DNA of 22,044 nucleotides from Hofstenia miamia (lineage: Eukaryota; Xenacoelomorpha; Acoela; Hofsteniidae). A program made the translations under genes and the position numbers. The notes under the pieces are model-generated. The model saw nothing but the letters and a program-made list of their open reading frames with translations. It ran no database searches and had not been told where the DNA came from. Positions 10,380 to 18,889 of this stretch are shown in pieces; position 1 is the stretch's first letter, and each line of letters opens with the position of its first letter. The stretch is from positions 145,009 to 167,052 of the forward strand of contig CABFPE010000485.1 of the NCBI GenBank assembly GCA_900660155.1, read 5' to 3'.

Positions 10380-12030
10380 CTGAAAGAGAGATTTGAAAAA
10401 ATCATTATCAACATAAACAGAAGTATACATCTGATGAAATACATCAATTAGACAGAATTAAATAACATAAGAGAAAAAAACATACTTTCCATGCTCAGAT
10501 AAACGATCTTCTTATTTCGATCATGTAGAAACAGCAATTTTTTGTTTAAAACAATGACAAATGACACAATTCATACGTTGAAAAAATGATTTTAGTTTTA
10601 AACAAATTAAAAACAACAACATTACTATGAACGCACTGCAAGTTCAACGCAATGAGTTTTCGTTTTAACATAATTACTTACATATACTACATTCTTGTAA
10701 ATCATCTCATTTCAATTTATGTACACTTGCAAATACCTCGCCATAGACTATGGCCTTTATTTGTTATGTTATCCGTCATTTACTGGCAAAAAATTTTGCT
10801 CTTAGGAAAAATATCTTTGGTAACCCAAATAAATGGATGTGAACGGAAGCCAAATTGAAGCTCCTTCAATTTGTTAATTTAAAGTTGTGTGCATCCGCTG
10901 CCCAAGTACACTTTCTAGAAGCAATTTTATAACTATAGGAAAAACTAGGGAAAAACGTTCTAACTTTAGTCATACGTCATAAATTTTGATCGTGGTGGTT
11001 CACGGCAGACATGGTAGCATAAGGTCAAACTTCATTAATGTGTTGATTTCGAATAAAAATTTATAGGAATGTTCCTTGGGAAACGTCGATCCTAAAATGT
11101 TGATTTTGCAAAAAAATTTTTTTTAGCATGGTAACAGCAAAAATTTGTAAATGGATACTTTCACGTAAAAAAGTAGAAATCATGAACAGGTTGTTTTCTT
11201 AGTGATACTAACGGAAATAACCTACAAAACAAGCAAGAGGAGTTAAAAATTTTTTTAGTGCTAATGAAAATAAAATGCATGGAAAATTACATGTTTCAAA
11301 ATATGTTTTGTAACAAATCCTTTAGTATTTATACCATTTCGTAAGAAAATTTACAATTTGATAAATACAAGCAAGTTACGATATTCTATCACATTTAGCA
11401 AAAAACAAGTCAGTGACATAAGAGTGATATTTAAAGGAAACCTTATGGGAAAATCTAAAACTGGAGCATTTTATGTAAATAAAGTGCAGTTTCTAGCGAT
11501 TCTAGTTGCCCCCTAAAACCGGTTTAATAAACATAACACAAGTACAAATGTGCTTAACGAAGAGCTATTCAACGCGTATCGATTGCTATCATAACAACTC
11601 ATGGTCTCCAAAGATGATCTAGTCTAATAATTAAATAACCAGTTCATGCAAAATTGAGAATTTTATCATTTTCGTTTTGGCCCCTCTAGTGGGTCCAGAA
11701 TAGTTATATCCAAAGAAAACAAAAAATTGTTTCACACGGAGCTGGACAGCGCATACAATCTGATATATAATGCCAGTCAATAATCGGACAGGTGCCGAAA
11801 TGTGTCAAGTCTCTCATTAACCAAAGTTTAGTAATTAAATATTTATTTTTATATTGTAACTGGTAGCTAACTAATCTTTGAAGAAACAGCAAGCAATAGG
11901 ACCAAAACTCGCAGAGTAGGGACCATGGCGCAAAATTTTTAGACAATTTCGAAGACGGATCGATGAAAAATGACTCAAAACAAACACAGTAATTGTCAAT
12001 AATTATCATTTTTCTACTTTTTAGTCAATT
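10380..12030. other. Intergenic or 5' region between thioesterase and unknown gene
   Basis: This should hold the thioesterase promoter and 5' UTR exon, but I cannot place a TATA box, initiator or first exon with confidence. The minus-strand frame 12009-11704 (101 codons) and plus-strand 10652-10858 match nothing I know and lack coding-like splice signals. Confidence 0.5.
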
Positions 12031-14652
12031 CTAAGTATTCAGCATTATAAAATATGATAGATTACGTAATGAACCTGCAAAAATGGAAAATGTCAAGAAT
12101 ACATCTAAAACACGATTTAGAGTGCTGTGTCTGACATTTCTTTCGGAGAAACAATACACATTGAACCCAATATACGATACCAAATACATCGCGTCATCAG
12201 TTTCGTAATAGATGCTAATATATATTCTATCAACACCTTTAGCTGAAAACATGCATATGGAAGAAAATGGTATCACGCTCTGTGTGAAACGAAAAAATAT
12301 AATAATAAATCAAATTATATTGTACTTCATATTATAAACATGATTATAGCATTGAAGCTTATTAGTAAAAAAGGGTGGTTAATTATAAAAAGCAAAATAT
12401 TCAAGACAGCAGTAAGAACTTCTACAACTGTCTAAATTCAATGAAGACTACTGGAATAGCGATGTGTATTAACTAGAGTAAACAAAACATTACCCAATGC
12501 ATGCTAATATTAACTTTCTGTCAAACGAATTGTAAAAATGTCAAAAATTTAGTATTTTTATTAAAGAAAACGAAATGAAAATCAATATATTTTCATGCAA
12601 AAAGTTCAATTCCTTGGATAGAAGTTATTTAACCTTAATTATGTCATATTTGTAATGCAGTATATATTTGAATTGTGGTACCACATACGCAGAATGATTG
12701 AATGGATCATCATTAGACCCTGCGAATTCACTGGATTCCGAATCGAAATTCCAATCCAAGAAAAATTGATTCCTCGGACCAATTTACTTAGAAAGAAAGA
12801 AAGAAAGTATTAAATTAATCAGAAAACACATCTGACTAATATGTTCTGAGATGGCGATCGGGGAATAGAAGAAGAAATTTCTTTGCGGCTTTCAGATCCG
12901 TACCGGGATTTCGAAACCGAAGGCGAGTCGTGGCATATTCTTCTCTCGTCGGAATGATGTCGAATAAGGAATGATTATGGTCTCTTGATATCTTATTGAA
13001 TAGCTTTAAATCTTCATCTCTGACTATTTCTCGAGTGGTTTGGAAGCCCGTATTAATTCCAGATTTGACAAACTTCCGCTGAACCTTATCAAGGAGAAAA
13101 AGCTTAGGTGATCCTCCCCAAACAGAAATAGCGTATTTTAACTGAGGTAAAAATAAACTCTTGTAAAGAGAACGCGCCTCAGAAACACTTATAGAGAGAA
13201 AATTCAGCTTACGAATGAGGTAATAAGTCTTCACTAGCTTTTTAGATAGCGACTGTACATGGGCGTTAAATGTCAACTTTCTATCAATAACAACTCCAAG
13301 CAAAGTCAATTCTACTACTCGTTCGATTGAGAGGACCGGAGTAACCAAGGAAGTATCAATATCGGGTAACGGGATTATGAGTTCTTGGGACTTTTTCTCG
13401 TTTAAACTGAAATTTTTATCCTTGCACCAATTTATAATTTTATGAAGAGCTTCTTGCGCAAAATCAATGTTGTTTTTACCGGGTATGCAACAGGTCATGT
13501 CGTCAGCAAATTTCACCAAGGCTCCAAGATTATCACATAACTGAAGATCGTCATATACAATATTGAAAAGAATAGGGCCAAGAATTGTCCCTTGTGGAAC
13601 ACCCAGGTTAATATCGCGATAACTGGAAGATTCACCATTCAATGAGACAAACTGATTTCGATTTTCCAGAAAACTTCTAATAAGAAAAATAATATGTGAA
13701 GGAATGTTTGGAAAGCATTGTAGCTTTTCAATGATGAGTCGATGAGGCACTCGATCAAAGGCTTTGCTGAGATCTAATGCAAAAATCCTAACATAGTCAA
13801 AACCTTTCTTTTGCGACTCTTTGCAGAAATTAAGGATGCTCAGCAACGCTTGTTCAGTAGAACAGGATTTTCTAAACCCGAATTGATTTCTTCTCAGATG
13901 TCTGTTGTAGGTAACAGAAATGAAACAATCGTATATAAGACGCTCAAAGTTTCTAGAGAGAATGGGGGTAATAGAAATCGGTCTGAGTTTGTCAAGTTTG
14001 TCGATGAGAGGAGTCTTTGGCAAAGGCAGTACACGCGAAGTTTTGAAGGCTTCGAGGAAAGTTCCAAGCTTCAAGCACTGATTATAGATGTGATGGATAG
14101 GGCTGGCAAGATTATGAGCATTTTGAGAAAAAATCCAATGTGGTAGATTGTCATGAACAGGAGTAGTCCTTCTAATCTTCTTAAGCGAATAATAAACTTG
14201 GTGGAGCGGGAACTCCGGGGGCTCAGGCTCTAACTCTTTGGTAATAACAGGCTTAGAGTAGTCGTGATCAGAAGTAATGTTGGCAAAATACTCGTTTATT
14301 TCATCAGCACTAAAAGGCATTTTAGTTTTGTTCGGTGTTCTTATAATGTTAAACATCAGCATTTCCTTTAAATCTCCGAGGTGTAAATAAATGCGGCAAG
14401 TTCTAAGACTTAGAGTCGGACAGTCCGCAAACCCCTTAACAGCTACGCAAAATACATAATATAAAAATATTATATTACCCTATTTGCATCTTCAAGCAGA
14501 TCAGGCAGATTCGATTTAAAATATTTGGATTCGTAGAACTCTGAACATAATCACATAAATAAATTTCATTCAAATGAGCTAAAACGTCTATGATTAGCCA
14601 CAACATTTGTAATTCTTCATTCATGGAATGAAAATAGATGAGTAAATTACTG
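12031..14652 (-). CDS. Putative multi-exon host gene, 3' part, function unknown
   Basis: Segments on the minus strand can be joined in phase. Exon a is 14652-14479 (acceptor ttttttag, donor GG|GTAATA), containing ELQMLWLIIDVLAHLNEIYL. Exon b is 12772-12634 (acceptor gtccgag, donor AAG|GTTAAA), with FFLDWNFDSESSEF and FNHSAYVVPQFKYIL. Exon c is 12279-12114 (acceptor tttcacacag, donor ATC|GTGTTT), with DRIYISIYYETDDAMYL. A final exon, 12074-12031, ends in TAG after a 39-nt intron (acceptor tttttgcag). Exon a ends with two bases and exon b supplies one; b ends in phase 0 and c starts in phase 0. I do not recognise the protein. The start lies upstream of 14652 and was not found. A LINE occupies the a-b intron. 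Support is open frames plus splice phase only, so this could be wrong. Confidence 0.4.
12075..12113 (-). other. Possible 39-nt mini-intron in the unknown gene
   Basis: It runs from GTGTTT (12113) to tttttgcag (12075). The polypyrimidine tract and CAG acceptor are excellent; the donor is weak. The intron is a multiple of three and contains no stop, so retention would add 13 residues and both forms remain open. Its size matches the other mini-introns in the window. Confidence 0.35.
12791..12807 (-). repeat. (TTTC)n tail of the LINE
   Basis: Four and a quarter GAAA units on the plus strand (TTTC in element sense) directly follow the 3' hairpin. This marks the 3' terminus of the retrotransposon and the host junction near 12790. 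Confidence 0.8.
12814..12840 (-). repeat. 3'-end hairpin of the LINE, overlapping its stop codon
   Basis: In the sense RNA, ATTAGTCAGA (12840-12831) pairs with TCTGATTAAT (12823-12814). This gives a 10-bp stem with one G-U wobble and a 7-nt loop. The TAG stop (12838-12836) is inside the 5' arm. The (TTTC)n tail starts 6 nt after the stem. Short 3' stem-loops followed by a microsatellite tail are known to guide template recognition in CR1/L2-like LINEs. Here that role is inferred. Confidence 0.7.
12836..14362 (-). CDS. Reverse transcriptase of a LINE (jockey/CR1 superfamily), 508 codons, no stops
   Basis: This enzyme copies the element RNA at a nicked genomic target. The RT fingers/palm are well preserved: LRPISITPILS (126-136), QFGFRKSCSTEQA (160-172) and motif A FALDLSKAFDRVPH (194-207, catalytic Asp197). 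Motif B is GVPQGTILGPILFN (254-267) and motif C is VKFADDMT (283-290, Asp287/288). The thumb region has LTLLGVVIDRKLTF and LPQLKYAISVWGG. The length covers RT plus C-terminal domain but lacks the N-terminal APE endonuclease (family full length about 900-1000 aa) and any ORF1. The unbroken frame implies a recent insertion. Methionine 14362 may not be the native start. The clade within the jockey superfamily is not settled. The plus-strand frame at 13811-14146 is its antisense shadow. Confidence 0.88.
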   Translation of the reverse strand: MLMFNIIRTPNKTKMPFSADEINEYFANITSDHDYSKPVITKELEPEPPEFPLHQVYYSLKKIRRTTPVHDNLPHWIFSQNAHNLASPIHHIYNQCLKLGTFLEAFKTSRVLPLPKTPLIDKLDKLRPISITPILSRNFERLIYDCFISVTYNRHLRRNQFGFRKSCSTEQALLSILNFCKESQKKGFDYVRIFALDLSKAFDRVPHRLIIEKLQCFPNIPSHIIFLIRSFLENRNQFVSLNGESSSYRDINLGVPQGTILGPILFNIVYDDLQLCDNLGALVKFADDMTCCIPGKNNIDFAQEALHKIINWCKDKNFSLNEKKSQELIIPLPDIDTSLVTPVLSIERVVELTLLGVVIDRKLTFNAHVQSLSKKLVKTYYLIRKLNFLSISVSEARSLYKSLFLPQLKYAISVWGGSPKLFLLDKVQRKFVKSGINTGFQTTREIVRDEDLKLFNKISRDHNHSLFDIIPTREEYATTRLRFRNPGTDLKAAKKFLLLFPDRHLRTY

Positions 14653-14659
14653 CTAAAAA

Positions 14660-15445
14660 ACACTTATTTTGCTTTTTTGAAGATTTTATACATAAAATAA
14701 ATTTTAAGTTTAAGTGAAACAGATTTGGTTGCATAAATCAATACTTGTTGAATGGAAGAGAAATTTAATGTTAACAGCTACTGTATTGCTGCGGCTGTGA
14801 AATTTCATAAAAATCATTAACAAACCATCTTTAAATTAGAAAGATCGTATCGGTTAATTTTTAAAAACCCTAATTGACATAGTTGTGAGAGCTTTGATAT
14901 TCAAGATCAGATGGATATTTAAATATAAAACTTATAAGTCTACTGAAATTATAACTAAATAGTAAACATGAATGCAGCAATAATATGCTAATGAAAAATA
15001 GTTCGTAATTTCTAATTGCTAATCACTATAATTTGGCTAGGGAATAAACCTTAAAATTATTAATTATATTGTTGATTATAAAACTTTAAACACCAATTAC
15101 CTAGCAATGTTCAGTATTTGCATAAAATACTGAATTCACAAATCTTATTAAAATTCTATGAAATTTCTAGTAAATACCCATTACTATACGTTAAACGTTT
15201 TGTACGAAATCAAAATATTACTTTCTAAAAACTTTTAAGGTAATTAGCAATTTGGACTGTTTTAAAATTATAAATAATTACTGCATTCGAAATTAGTGAT
15301 TAGCTATAATTTTTAATTTCAATTTTTTTTATAAATTTGCGAGTATTTGACAATCAGCTGTAGTCACAAACTCGAAATTGAGGTAAATGCACGAGACTAG
15401 TGACCAAATATATTATCTAAGTGAACAGCAATGGAAAATGTGGAT
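14660..15445. other. No confident feature; very AT-rich
   Basis: This lies between the putative host exon and the MULE left end. A possible minus-strand exon (about 14805-14755: acceptor atttcacag, donor acaa|GTATTG) is open in one frame, but its phase does not match exon a. I therefore did not include it in the gene model. Confidence 0.4.
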
Positions 15446-15448
15446 GTG

Positions 15449-15522
15449 TCTCACTTCCCCCAAACTCACTTCCCCAAAATCTGACGTCACAAAATATTAA
15501 ATACCATTAGAGACAACATTTC
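15449..15522 (+). repeat. MULE terminal repeat, left copy (copy 1)
   Basis: It begins tctcacttcccccaaactca and contains tctgacgtcacaaaatatta, then attagagacaac. Closely related copies lie at 18141-18182 and 19434-19489 (both inverted) and 19081-19127 (direct). It sits 157 nt upstream of the transposase start codon, as expected for a MULE terminal inverted repeat and promoter region. I find no clear 9-bp target duplication. Confidence 0.75.
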
Positions 15523-15820
15523 TATTAAGTTCTTGATCATTGAAATTAATGTTTACTTTAATAATTAGTATTAGAGTTTGAAATATTGACATTAACAATT
15601 CACAGAATTTTGGGATGTTTTAAAGTTACTGCTATTATTATTCCTTGAGTCAGCAATGTTTGTATTATTTTAGTTGAAATGGAATACATTTTTTCTTCTA
15701 AAGGAAAAAGATTATTACTCTATAATGATTATCTTTTTTATAAAAGAAGTAAATTCCATGCGACTACGTATTGGACTTGCATTGAAAAGGATTGCAGAGC
15801 CTGGGGAAAATCTTCCAATG

Positions 15821-15859
15821 GTATCATCAATTAAAAGTTTGTTTCTTATTCATATTTAG
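15821..15859 (+). other. 39-nt mini-intron in the MULE gene
   Basis: The donor is AATG|GTATCA and the acceptor catatttag|AAG. Removal changes an in-frame TAA (just after the Cys pair) into a continuous frame leading to the His-x-His half of the FLYWCH finger. It therefore reconstitutes the four zinc ligands at the expected spacing. The domain logic makes this intron convincing. Confidence 0.8.
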
Positions 15860-16742
15860 AAGTATTTGAATTGGTGCAGCAACATCATCACCTTCCTCAA
15901 CTCAATCTAATTGCTGAGTATAGGAAAAAAAACGAATTATGGAAAACAGCACATTCCCCACTTGGTTGCCTACATTCTACAACCACAATTGTATTTTCAA
16001 TACTATAGAATAATTATATTTGTATATATACTGACAATCTATTGAAATCTATTGAAACTGGTCTAGTATATGTTTTTAAAATTTTATTTTTTTCAAATAT
16101 GAAAAGTCTCATAAGAAATTTTTTTCAAATATATATATATATATTTAGAGTAATATTTTTAGCTTAGCACAGTTCTCAAAGATGTGAATGCTGAGACAAT
16201 GGCACAAATCTGTTCAAACAGGGCGCTTAAACAAGTTGTGTACAGATCAAAGAATTCTGCTTTAGGTATTTTTATTTGGAAATACATACTTTATTTGGAT
16301 TCCTGCATCAAGCTTTATTCAAGTTGAAGAGGTGTTTAATGGGAAAAGAATGTTAATATTTTTTAATGAAGACTTGCTTGCTGAAATGTGTTTATCAGAT
16401 ACATTACTTGGAGATGGCACATTTAAGAAAGCTCCGGAAGACTTCTTTTAGATATATTCATTTTCTTTTTATAGATCTGGGCAGTTTATACTGGCTGTGC
16501 ACTGTTTACTTTTCTTAATTTTTATGTGTTCATATTTTAATTTTCATATAGGAAAAATCTATTTTGGCCTATTCTTTTTTCCTTGGTATTCTAAAGGAAA
16601 AGACTTCAGCTATGAAAAGGCAATTATCCCCAAATGAAATTATTGTTGATTATGAGGAAGCCATGGTCATTGCATTAAAACGACTACTGCCTGAAAGCAA
16701 AATATATGGGTGTTTTTTTCACTTTACACAGTGCATATTCAG

Positions 16743-16782
16743 GTTTATATTTAATATTTTTAAAATTATATAATTTTTTTAG
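16743..16782 (+). other. 40-nt mini-intron in the MULE gene
   Basis: The donor ttcag|GTTTAT and acceptor attttttttag|AAAAATT enclose 40 nt, almost entirely A and T. Splicing moves from the frame carrying the C-x2-H motif to the frame carrying the catalytic Glu region and restores the family sequence TQ-C-IFR-KIQSLG without a gap. Confidence 0.85.
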
Positions 16783-17239
16783 AAAAATTCAGTCATTGGG
16801 ATACACAAATCTTTATAAAAACAATTCTGTAGCTCAAAGTTTTTGTCGCATATTGATGTCTCTGCCATTTCTTCCAGTGTCATTTGTGAATGAAACGTTT
16901 TTTAAACTGCAGCAACTTATGAATTTGTTTTGCCCAGAAATTCAAAATTTATTTTTCTACTTTGAAAGAGAGTGGTTGCCAAAGAATGAACTAACTAATG
17001 TTTATTGTAGAAAGGTACGCACCACCAATGCACTTGAAAGTTGGCATAACGCTATTAGAAGCAGTATGCCCATTAATCATCCTACACTATTTCAATTTGT
17101 TGAGTGGTTGCAAGAGGAAACTCTGCGAAGCTTGCAGTTGTATTCCAGAGTTACTGCAGGCCATGCAAATCAGTTGCATTCTAAGAAATACAAATTAATT
17201 CAACAACGGATTGACAATTTAATTGATAAGTTTTCGTTA

Positions 17240-17480
17240 AAAATCATTATTATAAGCGAATTCAGTAAAATTCGTCCTATAATGTCCGTAAAATGAGGTG
17301 CTGTGTTGACATTACACCACAAGTCCATTATTTCGTGTTTAGATCTAACAGATACTTAAGTGTTTGTGTTAATATGCCTTTTGCTCTGTACTTTTCGTAA
17401 TTTTTAAGTGATAATTCATTTTTGTTATTTAATACGGAAAATTACAGGTTTTAATACTGTCAAATCTGCTTATTGTAAAT
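17240..17480 (+). repeat. MULE 3' region, direct-repeat copy A
   Basis: About 240 nt covering the last codons of the transposase and its 3' UTR, from aaaatcattattataag to cttattgtaaat. It recurs in the same orientation at 18244-18522 with about 95% identity by eye. A shorter, more divergent match to the core (gtttagatctaac onward) lies at about 19312-19375. Confidence 0.85.
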
Positions 17481-17484
17481 AAAA

Positions 17485-18055
17485 TATTGGGAAAATTATT
17501 GCTATAGGCGCATTGTATTAATAAGATACATAGCAATTTGTTTAAAATCTCAATGATCTGATTTTCTGGATAGTTGTATTTGTAAATTGTAAACCAATGT
17601 AAAGTATTATTATGATCTTTCAGATTCCTGGTCCCCCTTAAGTAATATACTCAAGTATTAACTGCTCAAAGGCAGGGGTGTCATGAGAGAGCTGACTCCC
17701 ACTCATTGTTGCCAGGCTAATTCTACATTCTAGTAAAATACATGTAAAAAATTACATTCAAAATTTTCAAAGTTATAAACAACTCTCCATTACTGCTAAA
17801 AGGAATAGAATAGTCTGCCAGGACAAACAATGCATATTATCTGATCTGGAAATTTATCAGATTTATAATAAACAATTAGCAAACAAATTACAAATGAAAG
17901 CAAAAAAATTAATTACTCATTACAACAAAGTACAAAAATAATGAACATAATTAAATTTCTATTTTAAATCTAAACAGATTTTTGAAGGACTTCAATGTGA
18001 TTTTGAAACTGTTAGATTAACCTTCAACATTTAGTTTATTTAAATTGCTTTCAAT
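17485..18055. other. No gene; non-coding interior of the MULE complex
   Basis: AT-rich sequence with no open frame of interest. A small inverted pair, attgctat (17500-17507) and atagcaat (about 17532-17539), is the only local structure seen. The patch 17630-17740 is less AT-rich and unassigned. Confidence 0.4.
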
Positions 18056-18057
18056 TT

Positions 18058-18182
18058 GCCATAATATTATAAAACTAATCAAAATAGAGTGTAAAGAAAT
18101 ATAGATATTTATTTAAATATATAATTACAATTTCCCTGAAATGTTGTCTCTAACAGTATTTAATATTTTGTGACGTCAGAAT
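18058..18182 (-). repeat. MULE terminal/subterminal repeat, inverted copy 2
   Basis: The reverse complement carries ctgacgtcacaaaatattaa and gttagagacaacatttc, matching the left end (15482-15522) with about three differences in 45 nt. The next 80 nt (18058-18138) match, in inverted orientation, the segment 19127-19195 after copy 3. The outermost 20 nt are poorly conserved relative to copies 1 and 4. Confidence 0.75.
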
Positions 18183-18205
18183 ATGGGAATACACTCTTTG
18201 AGTTA

Positions 18206-18222
18206 GCTGGTTCAATCCCAGC
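18206..18222 (+). other. tRNA T-arm-like hairpin with B-box motif
   Basis: GCTGG-TTCAATC-CCAGC forms a 5-bp stem and a 7-nt loop and contains GGTTCAATCCC, which fits the RNA polymerase III B-box GGTTCRANYCC. No acceptor stem, anticodon arm or A-box is evident upstream. It is therefore not a tRNA gene. It may be a SINE scrap or chance. Confidence 0.35.
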
Positions 18223-18243
18223 TTGTTCATAGAACAAAATAAG

Positions 18244-18522
18244 AAAATCATCTTATTATAAGCAAATTCAGTAAAATTCGTCCTATAATGTCCGTAAAAA
18301 TGAGGTGCTGTGTTGACATTACACCACAAGTCCATTATTTGGTGTTTAGATCTAACAGATACTTAAGTGTTTGTGTTAATATGCCTTTTGCTCTGTACTT
18401 TTCATAATTTTTAAGTGATATTTTATTTTTTTTATTTGATAATTTTTAAGTGATAATTTATTTTTGTTATTTAATATGGAAAATTACAGGTTTTAATACT
18501 GTCAAATCTGCTTATTGTAAAT
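18244..18522 (+). repeat. MULE 3' region, direct-repeat copy B
   Basis: A direct copy of 17240-17480, about 1 kb downstream. It includes the last codons of the transposase (ending CGTCC..TGTCCGTAAA) and the 3' UTR. It differs by scattered substitutions and by an internal tandem duplication of about 35 nt (two units of taatttttaagtgata at about 18406-18475) that is absent from copy A. Confidence 0.85.
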
Positions 18523-18524
18523 TC

Positions 18525-18885
18525 TGCTNTCAATGTGCTTCAAATCAATGTAAGCTTTGTTGGTTGTATTAAAATTTATGGAACATAGGTTTTCAAAATG
18601 GTCTTTTCCAGTAATTGAAAATGATGGTTATCTCTCTCTCTGGCTATATATATATATATATATAGTTACAGAGGGCAAGGATTCGTTATTGAAGATATCA
18701 AATCACAAAAGATTTTTCCAAATTTAAGGTATGAACAAATTTCTAATTAGCTTAAAGGTATGTAGCTAAGAATATATTTTGATAGTGTGACATAGAACTA
18801 AAAAAACGCTCCATGATGCTGAGAACAGGCCAGCAATAAAACCAGAATTAACAGGTTTATTTTACATATCAGAAGTCTAAGCGCT
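18525..18885. other. No gene; contains (TA)n
   Basis: Holds an assembly N at 18529, a short (CT)n and a (TA)n run (about 18631-18664). No feature beyond simple repeats can be supported. Confidence 0.5.
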
Positions 18886-18889
18886 ATAA

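Larger units (their letters stand above)
12791..14362 (-). mobile_element. Non-LTR retrotransposon, 5'-truncated, with intact RT ORF
   Basis: A LINE inserted in the intron of the putative host gene, same strand. It comprises the RT ORF, a hairpin at its end and a (TTTC)n tail (12807-12791). The 5' boundary is uncertain: the frame remains open upstream of the first ATG to about 14478, so element sequence may reach about 14455. No endonuclease domain is present, so either the copy is 5' truncated, as is normal for target-primed reverse transcription, or that part lies in sequence I cannot recognise. I found no clear target-site duplication. Confidence 0.8.
15679..17296 (+). pseudogene. FLYWCH zinc finger + MULE transposase gene with mini-introns, one premature stop
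   Basis: A DNA-transposon transposase. Exon 1 (ATG 15679 to 15820) and exon 2 (15860-15990) encode a FLYWCH finger: MEYIFSSKGKR at the start, TYWTCIEKDC, ligands Cys34, Cys39, His56, His58. Exon 3 runs from 16163 after a 172-nt intron (15991-16162) with matching phase. The MULE catalytic domain follows. GDGTF gives the first Asp (16413-16415), VDYEEA the second (16648-16650), CFFHF is the C-x2-H motif, and TTNALESWH gives the catalytic Glu (17036-17038). A 40-nt intron (16743-16782) joins QCIFR to KIQSLGY. Damage: TAG 16449-16451 replaces an expected Gln, the frame is unresolved at about 16265-16297, and a probable intron ending at 16551 has lost its donor. The last exon runs to TGA after MSVK. 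All catalytic residues persist, so inactivation is recent or marginal. Confidence 0.82.

Noticed and set aside
11704..12009. Minus-strand 101-codon open frame just 3' of the unknown gene
   Set aside because: No in-phase splice link to the upstream exons was found and no motif is known; left out of the gene model.
12082..12216. Plus-strand frame starting MENVKNTSK
   Set aside because: It overlaps the better-supported minus-strand exon c, which has a strong acceptor and phase match. The plus frame has no splice context.
13811..14146. Plus-strand 111-codon open frame
   Set aside because: It is antisense to the intact reverse-transcriptase ORF and has no independent motif.
14755..14805. Possible extra minus-strand exon (acceptor atttcacag, donor GTATTG)
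   Set aside because: Its only open frame leaves one base at the donor, which does not match the phase needed by exon a.
16120..16146. (TA)n run resembling a promoter or origin feature
   Set aside because: A simple dinucleotide repeat inside a MULE intron (15991-16162); similar runs occur at about 18644-18664.
18206..18222. Complete tRNA gene
   Set aside because: Only a T-arm-like hairpin is present; no acceptor stem, D-arm or anticodon arm could be found upstream.
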